Below, piece after piece: positions 26,986 through 36,394 of a DNA stretch of 64,000 nt. The position numbers and the translations under genes are program-made. Within the stretch, counting starts at the first letter, position 1. Each line of letters begins with the position of its first letter. This stretch comes from Pseudomonadales bacterium (GTDB lineage Bacteria; Pseudomonadota; Gammaproteobacteria; Pseudomonadales; Azotimanducaceae). Under the pieces are notes generated by a model. It was not told the DNA's origin. It saw only the letters and a list, made by a program, of their open reading frames with translations, and ran no database searches. Location: assembly GCA_022822135.1 (NCBI GenBank), contig JAJECH010000025.1, positions 186,001 through 250,000 on the forward strand, read 5' to 3'.

Positions 26986-27831
26986 GTGGCAGAGAATCTA
27001 GCGACAAAAGACACGACCCCGTGTGCAGAAGTGTCGGCGGCACAGAATGAACCAATGATTGGAAGTGCGCCACAAGTCGGACTGTGGATTCTCTTGGAGG
27101 TGCGAGACGTTTGGGAGCCTAAAAACCTTGAGACTAACTCACTGCCTGACGTTGCAAATTCATGGCTTGATGACGCGATGCTGCGAGGTGAGGCAGAAGG
27201 CTTGATGCCTCGCGCACAGTTCATTCGGCATAGACGAAGGGCGACAGACCCATTAACCGTGATGACTTTTCGGGACGGCGAACTCAGACGGCAGGAAATT
27301 AGCGACTATAGCGAACTCGCCGAGATCGATCCGCTCGGTAAACAAATGCCTCGAACCGAGGAAATACTCTATTTCGTATGTACTCATGCACGTCGCGACA
27401 TCTGTTGCTCACGAGAAGGTTTGCCGACATGGCAGCGCCTCGATTCTCTTTCTGACGGTCGAGCGTGGCAAACCACACATCTCGGCGGTCATCGGTTTGC
27501 GCCCAACGTGCTGACGCTTCCAAGTGCTCGCAGTTATGGCCGTGTTCGCGTCGGCGAGGTCGATGCATTTTTCGCCGATATCGAATCTGGTACAGTCCCG
27601 ACCAGATTTCTAAGAGGTAACTCGTCGTTACCACCGGATGCACAAGCGTGTGAACCTACCATCCTGCTGAAAGGCGGAATCTACCTAAGCCTATCGGACA
27701 GCGAAGTGACGTACGAGACTGATTCCGGCATCGAATCCACACCCATACCTAATAAATCCGAGCTCGAAATTCTGGCCGGGTGTCGTGACCGTGAGTGGAA
27801 GACAGTAGAAATCTACGAAGCAGCGAGCTAG
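26986..27831 (+). CDS. Sucrase/ferredoxin-like (Apd1-type) thioredoxin-fold iron-sulfur protein
   Basis: A 281-residue protein from a GTG at 26986 (a later ATG at 27055 is possible). CTHARRDICC (C132, C140, C141) and THLGGHRFAPNVLTLPS with H165 and H169 match the family that includes yeast Apd1, in which Cys and the HxGGH histidines bind a [2Fe-2S] cluster. Redox or stress roles are known for relatives; the bacterial role is not clear. It stands alone, divergent from the AAA/VWA operon and convergent with the acyltransferase gene. Confidence 0.8.
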   Translation: MAENLATKDTTPCAEVSAAQNEPMIGSAPQVGLWILLEVRDVWEPKNLETNSLPDVANSWLDDAMLRGEAEGLMPRAQFIRHRRRATDPLTVMTFRDGELRRQEISDYSELAEIDPLGKQMPRTEEILYFVCTHARRDICCSREGLPTWQRLDSLSDGRAWQTTHLGGHRFAPNVLTLPSARSYGRVRVGEVDAFFADIESGTVPTRFLRGNSSLPPDAQACEPTILLKGGIYLSLSDSEVTYETDSGIESTPIPNKSELEILAGCRDREWKTVEIYEAAS

Positions 27832-27835
27832 CCGC

Positions 27836-28693
27836 CTACGCGCTAAACCTCCTCTGACCTGATCGAAGGTCTGTCAAGACGAAATTTCGCACGCGTTCTG
27901 TCATGTCAGTGATATCGACTTTTTGATCCAATCGGAACGGTTCGCCAACCGTGATCCTGTATGGTCTTCCTTCTTTTCTCACGATTTCTCGGAACAGCGT
28001 CATGTCCTTCAGTTCCGTGTTGATGTACCACGTAATGTAATAAAAAATCGTGTTCTCACCCTTAATGTGCATCGGAATGACTGGTACTTCATTCCGCCGA
28101 GCGAAACTCAATGCTGTCGTCTGCCAGGGGCGCTCTTTTAGACCTCGAATGGTTGGCTCAGCCAACCGACCCGACGGGAAAATCACAACCAATCGCTCGT
28201 CTTTGAACGCCTGATTAATTGCACGGACGGTTTCGCGAGTTTTTTGGGCGTTGCGCTCTTCGACTCGCCATTCAACAGGGATGATGATGTCCGCAAGACC
28301 TGCCGATGCTCTGATCGCATCCCTATTCGCAACGAAACACATATCGTCGCGAATGTGTTTAAACGCATCGAAAACCGCAATCCCATCAGCGATTCCTGCT
28401 GGATGGTTCGGGGTTACCAATGCTGGTCCGGACGCTGGAATGTGCTCACTACCACTCACGGTAACTTCAAGATGGAGCAGATCGGACATGTAATCCATGA
28501 TTTCGCGCCCAGACATCCCCTGCGTCGCATCGATCATCTCGACGGCACGGTTGTAACCAAGTATCCCTTTACAGACAGATTTCAATAACGGCCACAAGTA
28601 ACGATGCTGCCTAAGGTGTTCTGCGCGTTCATCGATGAGAATATCGACGATGTGTCGAGGTCGATCCTTATGAGAGGCCGCTTCAAGCGCCAT
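27836..28693 (-). CDS. PlsC-type lysophospholipid/glycerolipid acyltransferase family protein
   Basis: A 285-residue acyltransferase using the ATG at 28693; an ATG at 28723 would extend it into the upstream gene. NHPAGIAD (about 96-103) is the NHx4D catalytic motif and IFPSGRLAEP is the acceptor-phosphate motif. The product probably acylates a glycerol- or lyso-phospholipid at the membrane. It overlaps the alpha/beta hydrolase gene by 11 bp and ends a three-gene operon, so a shared lipid-related role is possible. Confidence 0.82.
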   Translation of the reverse strand: MALEAASHKDRPRHIVDILIDERAEHLRQHRYLWPLLKSVCKGILGYNRAVEMIDATQGMSGREIMDYMSDLLHLEVTVSGSEHIPASGPALVTPNHPAGIADGIAVFDAFKHIRDDMCFVANRDAIRASAGLADIIIPVEWRVEERNAQKTRETVRAINQAFKDERLVVIFPSGRLAEPTIRGLKERPWQTTALSFARRNEVPVIPMHIKGENTIFYYITWYINTELKDMTLFREIVRKEGRPYRITVGEPFRLDQKVDITDMTERVRNFVLTDLRSGQRRFSA

Positions 28694-29486
28694 GCGTCGT
28701 CCCATCCGACAGATCGTGTACAAACGCCTCTACATGCGTATTGAAGGCATCAGCCGCTTCCATGTTGACTGCATGCCCCGCAGGTAGGTCATGAACGACG
28801 AGATTCGGTAGATTCACTGCCGCATACTCTCGCAACGGTTGAAACCTGCGTTCATAGGAGCCACATATCAGCATGGATGGAACCGTCGATTGCGCTAGAT
28901 CCAACCGCACAGAAGCGAATGGACTGGTCCATCGCATTGTTCCTGCAATCCCTTCGACTGTGTGGGATTCCCCGTCTTCAAGAAGCGCTTTTTTCACCGT
29001 TGCCGGTAATCGCTTCGCGTGTCGTGGATGAACCGGAATCCGCTCTACGGAGGTCATTCCACCTCGCATCAATCCTTCGTAGGACGCCGCACTGCTTGCC
29101 TGCCATTTGCGACAGGTGTCGGGGTCCGCAAAAGCCGATGAGCTGTTCGTCAAAAACTGACCAATGACACGATCCGGATGACTTATCGAGTACCGCATGG
29201 TTAACGCTCCGCCAAGCGAACATCCACCGACGAACCAACGTTCAATTCCCAAGCGTTCACGGATTGCTTCAAAGAGCTGTGTGTAGTTTGCTGGCTTATA
29301 CGCTTCCGGGTCAGATGGCGAAGGTGAAAGATGGTGCCCCCATAGCTCCACTGTTACAGGTGTCGTACAGGTCGATAGCATCGGCAAATTGAGTAACCAT
29401 TGCGCACGACTTGCCAACATACCGTGCACCAACAGCAACGGTGGGCCTTGTCCTTCATGGACGACGACACTTAGTTCTTCGGTCAC
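28683..29486 (-). CDS. Alpha/beta hydrolase
   Basis: A 267-residue hydrolase. LLLVHGMLAS gives the oxyanion loop, the nucleophile elbow is GGCSLGG with S90, and LPAGHAVNMEAADAF carries the catalytic His. No signal peptide. Substrate unknown; the fold covers esterases, lactonases and C-C hydrolases. The start overlaps the preceding dehydrogenase stop as ATGA, and the stop overlaps the acyltransferase. Confidence 0.85.
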   Translation of the reverse strand: MTEELSVVVHEGQGPPLLLVHGMLASRAQWLLNLPMLSTCTTPVTVELWGHHLSPSPSDPEAYKPANYTQLFEAIRERLGIERWFVGGCSLGGALTMRYSISHPDRVIGQFLTNSSSAFADPDTCRKWQASSAASYEGLMRGGMTSVERIPVHPRHAKRLPATVKKALLEDGESHTVEGIAGTMRWTSPFASVRLDLAQSTVPSMLICGSYERRFQPLREYAAVNLPNLVVHDLPAGHAVNMEAADAFNTHVEAFVHDLSDGTTHGA

Positions 29487-30541
29487 AGTACGTCCGCAAC
29501 CGCCTGCACCATCGCGGACGTTGAGGCGTTGCCACCTTGGTCAGGGGTTAGCGCTGTGCCGTCCGAATATACCTGCTCGATCGCACGTTCCAAACGCGTA
29601 GCAAATTCGCTAAAGCCCAGATATTCCATCATCATACCTACGGTCATCAGAGTAGCGGTCGGATTGATGATGTTCTTACCCGCGATATCAGGTGCCGTAC
29701 CGTGCGCAGGTTCGAAATACGCATAGTCACTCCCGTAGCAACCACTTGCTGCAAGCCCCAAACTGCCCAGTAGTCCACCCGCGGCGTCAGAGAGCAAGTC
29801 ACCGTAGAGGTTCGGCATAACGATTACGTCAAATCGCTGCGGCTCTCGGATCATGCGGCAGGCGAAGTCGTCAACGATGAAATGATCGAATTCGACATCT
29901 CCGTTCACTTCTGCGACTTCGTTCGCCACCTCGAGGAAGAAGCCATCGCTTTCGCGCAGCATGTTGTGTTTTACGACGCAAGTGACCTTGTTCTGTTTTG
30001 CGCGTTTCCGTGCTAGATCAAACGCAAAGCGAACGACTCGTTCCGTGCCTTCGCGTGTGATCGCCTTTATCGCATAGCGTCCCTCGCCCAGCTCTCGGAT
30101 TGGTTTTCGCGTCGTACGGCCGGGTTTGTCTAAAAACTCTAACTCTGACAAGTCGCCTTCCACCGCAACGTACAGATCTTCAAGATTCTCGCGTACGATT
30201 GTGAAATCGATGCCGTCCGGTTTAAGTAGCGGACTTGCGATGCCTGGAAAATACCTACACGGACGGACATTCGCAAACGTGTTCTTGCCCCATCGCAGAT
30301 ACATAAGTGCCGCGCCCGATGGGCCGCTTGTCGCACCAAAGAGTGTCGCATCACTTGAGTCAATGCACTCTTTCGCTTCCGCGGGGAATGCGGTACCCGC
30401 GCTGTCGATCGCGGGCTGACCAACCTCCGGATAGACTAATGAAACCGGCAGGTTTTGGTTTTGCAATAACTGGATCACGGGACGCATGGCTTCAGGCGCT
30501 GCGTCGTCTCCTTCAATTACTGCAACCTGTTTCAACAACAC
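29483..30541 (-). CDS. Isocitrate/isopropylmalate dehydrogenase family protein
   Basis: A 352-residue NAD(P)-dependent beta-decarboxylating dehydrogenase. NVRPCRYFPG, IVRENLEDLY and NLYGDLLSDAAGGLLGSLGL are family signatures, the last providing the Mg-binding Asp residues. The substrate loop does not clearly match LeuB or Icd, and no leu genes are nearby, so tartrate/malate or homoisocitrate-type activity are alternatives. It heads the operon with the hydrolase and acyltransferase. Confidence 0.85.
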   Translation of the reverse strand: MLLKQVAVIEGDDAAPEAMRPVIQLLQNQNLPVSLVYPEVGQPAIDSAGTAFPAEAKECIDSSDATLFGATSGPSGAALMYLRWGKNTFANVRPCRYFPGIASPLLKPDGIDFTIVRENLEDLYVAVEGDLSELEFLDKPGRTTRKPIRELGEGRYAIKAITREGTERVVRFAFDLARKRAKQNKVTCVVKHNMLRESDGFFLEVANEVAEVNGDVEFDHFIVDDFACRMIREPQRFDVIVMPNLYGDLLSDAAGGLLGSLGLAASGCYGSDYAYFEPAHGTAPDIAGKNIINPTATLMTVGMMMEYLGFSEFATRLERAIEQVYSDGTALTPDQGGNASTSAMVQAVADVL

Positions 30542-30655
30542 CGTCCCCAGCTAAATCAACACTCTGTCACATCGCGCAGTATGCGCCAGCATAACGACGC
30601 AAGTTTATCGGATGTTTTGGAGACACCCCTCAATAAAATCCGAACCGACAATCCC

Positions 30656-30685
30656 TTGACACAAACGCTAGCCGCGTAGTAGTGT
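30656..30685 (+). promoter_or_regulatory. Possible sigma-70 promoter
   Basis: A perfect TTGACA at 30656-30661, then 18 bases, then TAGTGT (30680-30685) as a weak -10. Transcription would start about 30-35 bases before the GTG at 30724. The -10 match is poor, so this is tentative. Confidence 0.35.
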
Positions 30686-30723
30686 CTTATAGCTGTACTT
30701 GCACTCCTCATGAATACCCTCTT

Positions 30724-31584
30724 GTGAAGCGTACTTTCCTAACGGCAATATTCACGATCGCCTTTCTTCCGATCGTTGTCGGCGCACAGATTACGTCTGA
30801 AATCCCAGATAAGGAAGAGGAGCTGATCACTGACGCGAGTCGTGGATGTCCGATGTCACCTTACATCGATGTCATGATGCCACTCCTTGACGAGGATGAT
30901 CAGAAGCTCGTTCGCGATGCTCTAAATCTTGACGGGACACACCTATTCCCTGTGTGCGCGTTTCGAGCGACCAACAATTCAAATGAGCGTGACAACTGGT
31001 TAGAACAGTACACCCCGTCAGATGAAGTGGCTGAGGATCCGAAAGACCAAGACCAAGTCGGATGGCATCTTGTGAGTGTCGAAGGACGGGAGCCGACTGA
31101 AAGGGATTTTGAAGAGTACGAACACCGTGGTGGAAGGTTGTACCCGTACTTGGAACTCTACGAGTTAGTGGACTTCGATCATCTTCAAGTCGCCGAGCGT
31201 AGTCCGAATCGGATTGTCTTTGAAACGAAACCGACTATTGCGTTTCTTGAGAAGAACGACGCAGGTATGTTGGATGACCATGTCACGACCACCTTGGTGA
31301 TCGATCCTGATTCACGACGCCTTGATTTCGTTACAACCAAGCTCAACGAAGAGTTCAAACCCAATGCATTCATGCGTGTCTACGAATTCGATCAATCTTT
31401 GGACTATGAATTCATACCCGAAGTTGGGGAAGTGATTCTTACCGGACTACGGATGCAGGCAGACGTGAAATTTGTCGTTATCCGGAGGCGATTTCATCTG
31501 AACGCGGATTTATCCGATTTCAGCTGCCCGATCGTACTGCAGCCTGCGACTTGCGAAGACATACCCTCACTCGTCGCGGACTAG
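30724..31584 (+). CDS. Secreted protein of unknown function
   Basis: I take the GTG at 30724: the product then begins VKRTFLTAIFTIAFLPIVV, a clear signal peptide with cleavage near VGA, leaving about 265 periplasmic residues. An in-frame GTG at 30682 would place non-hydrophobic residues before the signal. The mature part has an acidic EIPDKEEELI start, four Cys (two near each end, perhaps disulfides), and alternating strands such as TTLVIDPDSRRLDFVTTK, suggesting a beta-rich fold. I do not recognise the family. It lies 25 bp before prmA on the same strand. Confidence 0.7.
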   Translation: MKRTFLTAIFTIAFLPIVVGAQITSEIPDKEEELITDASRGCPMSPYIDVMMPLLDEDDQKLVRDALNLDGTHLFPVCAFRATNNSNERDNWLEQYTPSDEVAEDPKDQDQVGWHLVSVEGREPTERDFEEYEHRGGRLYPYLELYELVDFDHLQVAERSPNRIVFETKPTIAFLEKNDAGMLDDHVTTTLVIDPDSRRLDFVTTKLNEEFKPNAFMRVYEFDQSLDYEFIPEVGEVILTGLRMQADVKFVVIRRRFHLNADLSDFSCPIVLQPATCEDIPSLVAD

Positions 31585-31609
31585 TTGCTCTAGTCCATCC
31601 CGCTCCAGC

Positions 31610-32446
31610 ATGGCCCTGTTCCACGAAATGTCCGTGCGCTGCAGCGCTGATCGCGTCGCAGAGGTTGAAGCGGAATTAAACCGAGTAAATGCAATCGCCG
31701 TCTCTCTTCGAAACGGCGATGAAAACGAAAGAAATATTGATGGTGAATGGACGCTCACCATGGTCATCGCCTTGCTACCTGAACAGGCAGACTTGCACAA
31801 AACCGAAGTGGCTTTATCGAAACTCGGATGCGATAGCTTTCACGTCGAAACTCTGGATGAGTCTCAATGGAGAGAACATCTCACTCGGCCAACCCCAAAA
31901 CTGACTATAGGACCTTTCCTAATCGGTGGTTCTCTTTCGAACGTTAAAACACCTCAAATACCGCTACATATCCCCGCCGGTCTCGCGTTTGGCACAGGGG
32001 AGCACGAAACTACCGCCCTGTGTCTGGATTGGCTCACCAGACAGAGCCTGAGCGAAAAACGCGTACTTGATCTCGGTTGCGGGTCAGGCATCCTCGCAAT
32101 CGCTGCGATGAAATTGGGTGCGGCGTCAGCGACTGCGATCGACAACGATCCAGACGCATTGGCGGTTACTGCAACGAACGCGTCGAAGAATGAAGTCGAT
32201 CTAACGATGTTGCATCAACTAGATTTAGAAAGTAATTACGACTTAATCGTCGCCAACATCTTTGCCGACACGCTGATCGAGTACGCCAAAAACGTACAGC
32301 GCGTCCTTAATCCAGGTGGCACGCTTTCACTGTCTGGAATTCTCGAAAGCCAGTCAGAGCAAGTGAAACGATCCTACTCAGATATCCAATTTGATTCGAT
32401 CGAAGTACGAAACAATTGGGTATTACTCTCCGGCTATAAACAGTGA
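31610..32446 (+). CDS. prmA: Ribosomal protein L11 methyltransferase
   Basis: A 278-residue SAM-dependent methyltransferase that methylates lysines and the N-terminus of L11. The N-terminal recognition domain ends before GLAFGTGEHETT, a PrmA hallmark; VLDLGCGSGILAIAA is motif I, AIDNDPDA the acidic ribose-binding strand and VANIFAD the motif IV equivalent. In many gammaproteobacteria prmA is followed by dusB and fis; here it is followed directly by purH after 111 bp. Confidence 0.93.
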   Translation: MALFHEMSVRCSADRVAEVEAELNRVNAIAVSLRNGDENERNIDGEWTLTMVIALLPEQADLHKTEVALSKLGCDSFHVETLDESQWREHLTRPTPKLTIGPFLIGGSLSNVKTPQIPLHIPAGLAFGTGEHETTALCLDWLTRQSLSEKRVLDLGCGSGILAIAAMKLGAASATAIDNDPDALAVTATNASKNEVDLTMLHQLDLESNYDLIVANIFADTLIEYAKNVQRVLNPGGTLSLSGILESQSEQVKRSYSDIQFDSIEVRNNWVLLSGYKQ

Positions 32447-32470
32447 GGCAAAAAGATAATTCGCCTCGCG

Positions 32471-32514
32471 TTCACCTACCGGTTCAGTGAAATCCAATTC
32501 CTCAGCTAGGTGAA
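32471..32514. promoter_or_regulatory. Inverted repeat in the purH leader
   Basis: TTCACCTA at 32471-32478 and TAGGTGAA at 32507-32514 form an 8-bp perfect inverted repeat, with a short symmetric TTCAGTGAA at 32483-32491 in the loop. It lies 43 bp before the purH start in the only gap between prmA and purH. It could be a DNA operator or an RNA stem; it lacks the T-run of a terminator. Confidence 0.35.
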
Positions 32515-32557
32515 TTGAGAACACTGCAAATTTACTACCAATTTACTCGCATCGCTC

Positions 32558-34075
32558 GTGCCGAAAGCTCTCATTAGCGTCACCGACAAGACAGGGGTAG
32601 TCGAACTCGCTCGTACCCTGACCAAGAATGGATACGACGTACTGAGCACGGGTGGCACAGGTCGTTTACTTCAAGACAACGACATCCCGACGACCGAGAT
32701 CGCGGAGTTCACTGGATCCCCAGAAATGCTCGGCGGTCGGGTCAAGACACTACACCCTCGAGTCTTTGGCGGCATCTTGGGTCGACCGAATCTTGATGGG
32801 GATGAATTCCGAACCCATGAGTTAGAACCGATCTCAATCGTCGTGGTGAACCTGTACGAATTCGAAAAGACGATCCGCGACGCCGGCACGACCCAGGAAG
32901 AAGCGATAGAACAAATCGATATCGGAGGAGTTTCCTTAATTCGTGCCGCCGCCAAAAACCACGAACACGTACTCGTTGTCGTTGATCCGAACGACTACGA
33001 CGCGGTCTGTACGCGAGTTGTTAAAGGTCAGATCGATGCTTCGTTTCGTGAACTGATGGCCGCTAGAGCTTTTCGGCATACCGCAGCCTACGATGCGGAA
33101 ATTGCTCGTTATCTTTCCTCGAACGAGAAATTCCCTGAGCAGCTCACCCTTACATATCGGCGAGATGCCTTGATGAGATACGGCGAAAACCCTCATCAAG
33201 ATGCGGCGCATTACCGGGATTCTGCACAGACCACTGAAATGACCCAGTTGCAGGGCAAAGCCATGTCCTACAACAACATCGCGGATACGGATGCGGCTCT
33301 ACAGTGCCTACATGGTCTTACGGCTCCCGCATGTGCTATCGTCAAACATGCAAATCCCTGCGGACTCGCAGTCGGGAGTTCGCTTCAAGATGCGTATGAA
33401 AAGGCATTTCGTACCGATCCGACGTCCGCGTTCGGCGGCATCATCGCGTTCAATCAAGAACTAGACGCCGATACGCTTGCACAAATTCTTGACAATCAAT
33501 TCGCTGAAGTGATCGTGGCACCTTCCATTGACGCCAATGCGCCAACAATCGCCAAACGCAGCAAATCTTTACGCCTACTGACCGTAACTGACCGAGAGGC
33601 GAGCAAATCCAAACTAAGTGTGACTACGGTTAGCAACGGCGCGTTAGTTCAAGACGTAGACACCGCCGAACTCGACGATGGCGATTGGTCCGTATTGACC
33701 GAGCGCGAGCCTACTGAGGAAGAAATAGAAGACTTGCGTTTTGCTTGGCATGTGGTTAAGCATGTGAAGTCAAACGCGATCGTATTTGTGCGTGATAGCA
33801 CGACGGTTGGCATCGGTGCAGGACAACCGAATCGCGTAATGAGTGTGCGGATCGCCTCGATACGTATGAACGAAGAAGGGCTCGGCGACGCTGGCTGCGT
33901 GATGGCGTCTGATGCGTTCTTCCCGTTTCGAGATGGCGTCGATCACGCTGCCGACGCCGGTGTAACCGCAGTCATTCAACCCGCCGGCTCAATCCGCGAT
34001 GACGAAGTAATCAAGGCTTGTAACGAACGCGGATTAGCAATGGTTGCTACCGGAATACGCCACTTTAGGCACTAG
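32558..34075 (+). CDS. purH: Bifunctional AICAR transformylase/IMP cyclohydrolase
   Basis: A 505-residue enzyme for the last two steps of de novo IMP synthesis. It starts with GTG at 32558. The N-terminal MGS-like cyclohydrolase has SVTDKTGVVELA, LSTGGTGRLL and GGRVKTLHP. The C-terminal transformylase has LRYGENPHQ-type text (MRYGENPHQDAA), KHANPCG with the catalytic Lys-His, and TDPTSAFGG. Followed 7 bp later by purD. Confidence 0.95.
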   Translation: MPKALISVTDKTGVVELARTLTKNGYDVLSTGGTGRLLQDNDIPTTEIAEFTGSPEMLGGRVKTLHPRVFGGILGRPNLDGDEFRTHELEPISIVVVNLYEFEKTIRDAGTTQEEAIEQIDIGGVSLIRAAAKNHEHVLVVVDPNDYDAVCTRVVKGQIDASFRELMAARAFRHTAAYDAEIARYLSSNEKFPEQLTLTYRRDALMRYGENPHQDAAHYRDSAQTTEMTQLQGKAMSYNNIADTDAALQCLHGLTAPACAIVKHANPCGLAVGSSLQDAYEKAFRTDPTSAFGGIIAFNQELDADTLAQILDNQFAEVIVAPSIDANAPTIAKRSKSLRLLTVTDREASKSKLSVTTVSNGALVQDVDTAELDDGDWSVLTEREPTEEEIEDLRFAWHVVKHVKSNAIVFVRDSTTVGIGAGQPNRVMSVRIASIRMNEEGLGDAGCVMASDAFFPFRDGVDHAADAGVTAVIQPAGSIRDDEVIKACNERGLAMVATGIRHFRH

Positions 34076-34082
34076 GTCCGTC

Positions 34083-35366
34083 ATGAATGTGTTGGTTATC
34101 GGTTCGGGTGGTCGTGAACATGCCTTAGCCTGGGTTATCGCACGCGATGACTCGGTTGATCGCGTCTTCGTAGCGCCTGGAAACGCAGGTACTGCGTATG
34201 AATCGAAATGTACCAACGTAACGATCCCGGTTACAGATTTCGATGCGCAAATCGAACTGTGTCGCAGGGAACAAATCGACTTGACCATCGTTGGTCCAGA
34301 GGATCCTCTGGTGAGCGGTATTCGAGAACACTTCGATACAGCGGGGCTAAAGTGCTTTGCGCCTAGTCGCGAAGCTGCGCAACTCGAAGGCTCAAAGGGA
34401 TTCGCGAAGGCATTTATGCATCGCCACGGTATACCCACTGCTGCGCATTTGACAACCAGCCAACTCGACGAAGCCGTCGCGCATATCGAAGCTCATGGTA
34501 GTCCGATCGTCGTCAAAGCCAATGGACTAGCGGCAGGCAAAGGCGTTGTGGTCGCGCAGACTAACTCCGAAGCAATCAAAGCCGCGACCTTGATGTTGTC
34601 GGGCGATCAATTCGGCGATGCTGGTCGCGAAATTGTGATCGAGGATTTTCTCGAAGGCGAGGAAGCAAGCTACATCGTGATGTCCGATGGCGAATCCATC
34701 TTGCCATTCGCTAGTTCGCAGGACCATAAACCGGTCTTCGATGGCGGGCGTGGTCCTAACACGGGCGGTATGGGTGCGTACTCGCCTGCACCCGTTGTTG
34801 ACGAGATTGTTGAAGCCAAGATTCTGGACCAGGTCATTCGACCCACCATCGAAGGTATGGCTGCAGATGGCATTCCGTTCCGTGGATTTCTATACGCTGG
34901 GTTGATGATCTCCAAGAACAATGACGTACACGTTGTTGAGTTCAACTGTAGGTTCGGCGACCCTGAAGCACAACCTGTCTTGTATCGCTTGCGATCAAGT
35001 CTGACAAGTCTGTGTCTCGCCGCGGTGGACGGGCAATTAGGCGAACACGCGATTGAGTTCGATGACCGTGCTGCGGTGGGCGTTGTCGTTGCCTCAGGTG
35101 GGTACCCCGAACAATACGAAACCGGACACGTAATCTCAGGTCTCGATCAAATCCCAGCTGGTGTAAAGACCTTTCATGCCGGAACCCGAATTCAGGACGA
35201 TGAAATTCAAACTTCTGGCGGTCGAGTCGTATGTGTCGTCGGTGCCGATTCAGATTTCATGCATGCACGTCGACTTGCTTATCAAGGTGTCGATGCCATC
35301 CGGTTTAAAGACCAACACTTTCGAACCGATATCGGTTATCGTGTCATTGAGAGATTTCGGAATTAG
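34083..35366 (+). CDS. purD: Phosphoribosylamine--glycine ligase
   Basis: A 427-residue ATP-grasp enzyme making glycinamide ribonucleotide in purine synthesis. I start at the ATG at 34083, giving MNVLVIGSGGREHALAW, the canonical N-terminus; an upstream in-frame start at 34044 lies in purH. IVGPEDPL, VVKANGLAAGKGVVVA, GGRGPNTGGMGAYSP and EFNCRFGDPEAQ are the signature blocks in order. Probably co-transcribed with purH. Confidence 0.96.
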   Translation: MNVLVIGSGGREHALAWVIARDDSVDRVFVAPGNAGTAYESKCTNVTIPVTDFDAQIELCRREQIDLTIVGPEDPLVSGIREHFDTAGLKCFAPSREAAQLEGSKGFAKAFMHRHGIPTAAHLTTSQLDEAVAHIEAHGSPIVVKANGLAAGKGVVVAQTNSEAIKAATLMLSGDQFGDAGREIVIEDFLEGEEASYIVMSDGESILPFASSQDHKPVFDGGRGPNTGGMGAYSPAPVVDEIVEAKILDQVIRPTIEGMAADGIPFRGFLYAGLMISKNNDVHVVEFNCRFGDPEAQPVLYRLRSSLTSLCLAAVDGQLGEHAIEFDDRAAVGVVVASGGYPEQYETGHVISGLDQIPAGVKTFHAGTRIQDDEIQTSGGRVVCVVGADSDFMHARRLAYQGVDAIRFKDQHFRTDIGYRVIERFRN

Positions 35367-35381
35367 GCGTCAAATACACAG

Positions 35382-36389
35382 ATGAAAGTTGATGTTGGCG
35401 TCAACAGCGATCCATTACTCATCGGTAAAGCCGTACAAGCTATGGAACGGGTTGGATACGACGGCATCCGCGTGTCCGAAACAAACCGCGATCCGTTCAT
35501 ACCGCTAGCAGTCGCCGCCGCAGAAACGTCCTCCATTGAGCTCGTAACCTCAGTGGTTGTCGCGTTTGCACGGAATCCAATGTCACTTGCGCTACAAGCA
35601 CATGAACTGAATCGCCTAGCTCAAGGGCGTTTGGTATTAGGTATTGGCTCGCAAGTGAAGCCTCACATCGAACGTCGTTTTAGTATGCCGTGGCACAAGC
35701 CCGCACGTCAGATGCGGGAGTTCATTGACGCGATGAATGCGATTTTCGCATGTTGGTACGACGGCGTACGACTGGACTATCAAGGCGAGTACTACCAGCA
35801 TACGTTGATGCCCTCAACCTTTACTCCGCCAGACATCGATCCAGCGTACAAACCTGACATTCTGTTGTCCGCAACCGGTCCGTTGATGACGAAGGTGGCA
35901 GGTGAAGTTGCAGACGGCTTAATCACGCATCCGTTTTCTACAGAGCGCTACTTGAAAGAAGTCACGGTACCAGCCGTCGAAGAGGGATTGACGAAACGCG
36001 GTAGAAGCCTTGAATCGTTTCAAGTCGACTACGCGCCGATGCTGGCGATCGGAACCACGGACGAAGAACTGGAAAAGGCGATCGCGGTTGTTAGAGACCG
36101 GATTGCGTTCTACGGTTGCACAGTGGCGTATCGACCCGTGCTTGAGCTTCACGGTTGGGGCGCATTACAGGACGAACTAATCCCACTGAATCGAGCACAT
36201 CGTCGAAGCGACATGGTCAGGTTAATTGACGATGATGTCCTTCAAACGATTGCGATCATCGGGTCACCACAGGAAGTCGTAACTGAAATGAAAAGACGCT
36301 TCGCTGGCGTCGTCAGCCGCACTGGTTTTGGGGGATCCGCGATCAATCGCGAAGAATTGGCAGAATTACTGTCAGCGCTCAAGAGTTAG
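35382..36389 (+). CDS. LLM-class (luciferase-like) oxidoreductase, TIGR03617-like
   Basis: A 335-residue TIM-barrel flavin/F420 oxidoreductase. AMERVGYDGIRVSET, LVTSVVVAFARNPMSLA and RLVLGIGSQVKPHIERRF match the TIGR03617 subgroup of the luciferase-like family, described mainly from F420-using actinobacteria. Whether it uses F420 or FMN here is unknown, as no F420 biosynthesis gene is in the window. It sits between purD and coq7 with 15-bp and 5-bp gaps and is probably in that operon. Confidence 0.85.
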   Translation: MKVDVGVNSDPLLIGKAVQAMERVGYDGIRVSETNRDPFIPLAVAAAETSSIELVTSVVVAFARNPMSLALQAHELNRLAQGRLVLGIGSQVKPHIERRFSMPWHKPARQMREFIDAMNAIFACWYDGVRLDYQGEYYQHTLMPSTFTPPDIDPAYKPDILLSATGPLMTKVAGEVADGLITHPFSTERYLKEVTVPAVEEGLTKRGRSLESFQVDYAPMLAIGTTDEELEKAIAVVRDRIAFYGCTVAYRPVLELHGWGALQDELIPLNRAHRRSDMVRLIDDDVLQTIAIIGSPQEVVTEMKRRFAGVVSRTGFGGSAINREELAELLSALKS

Positions 36390-36394
36390 TAGTC

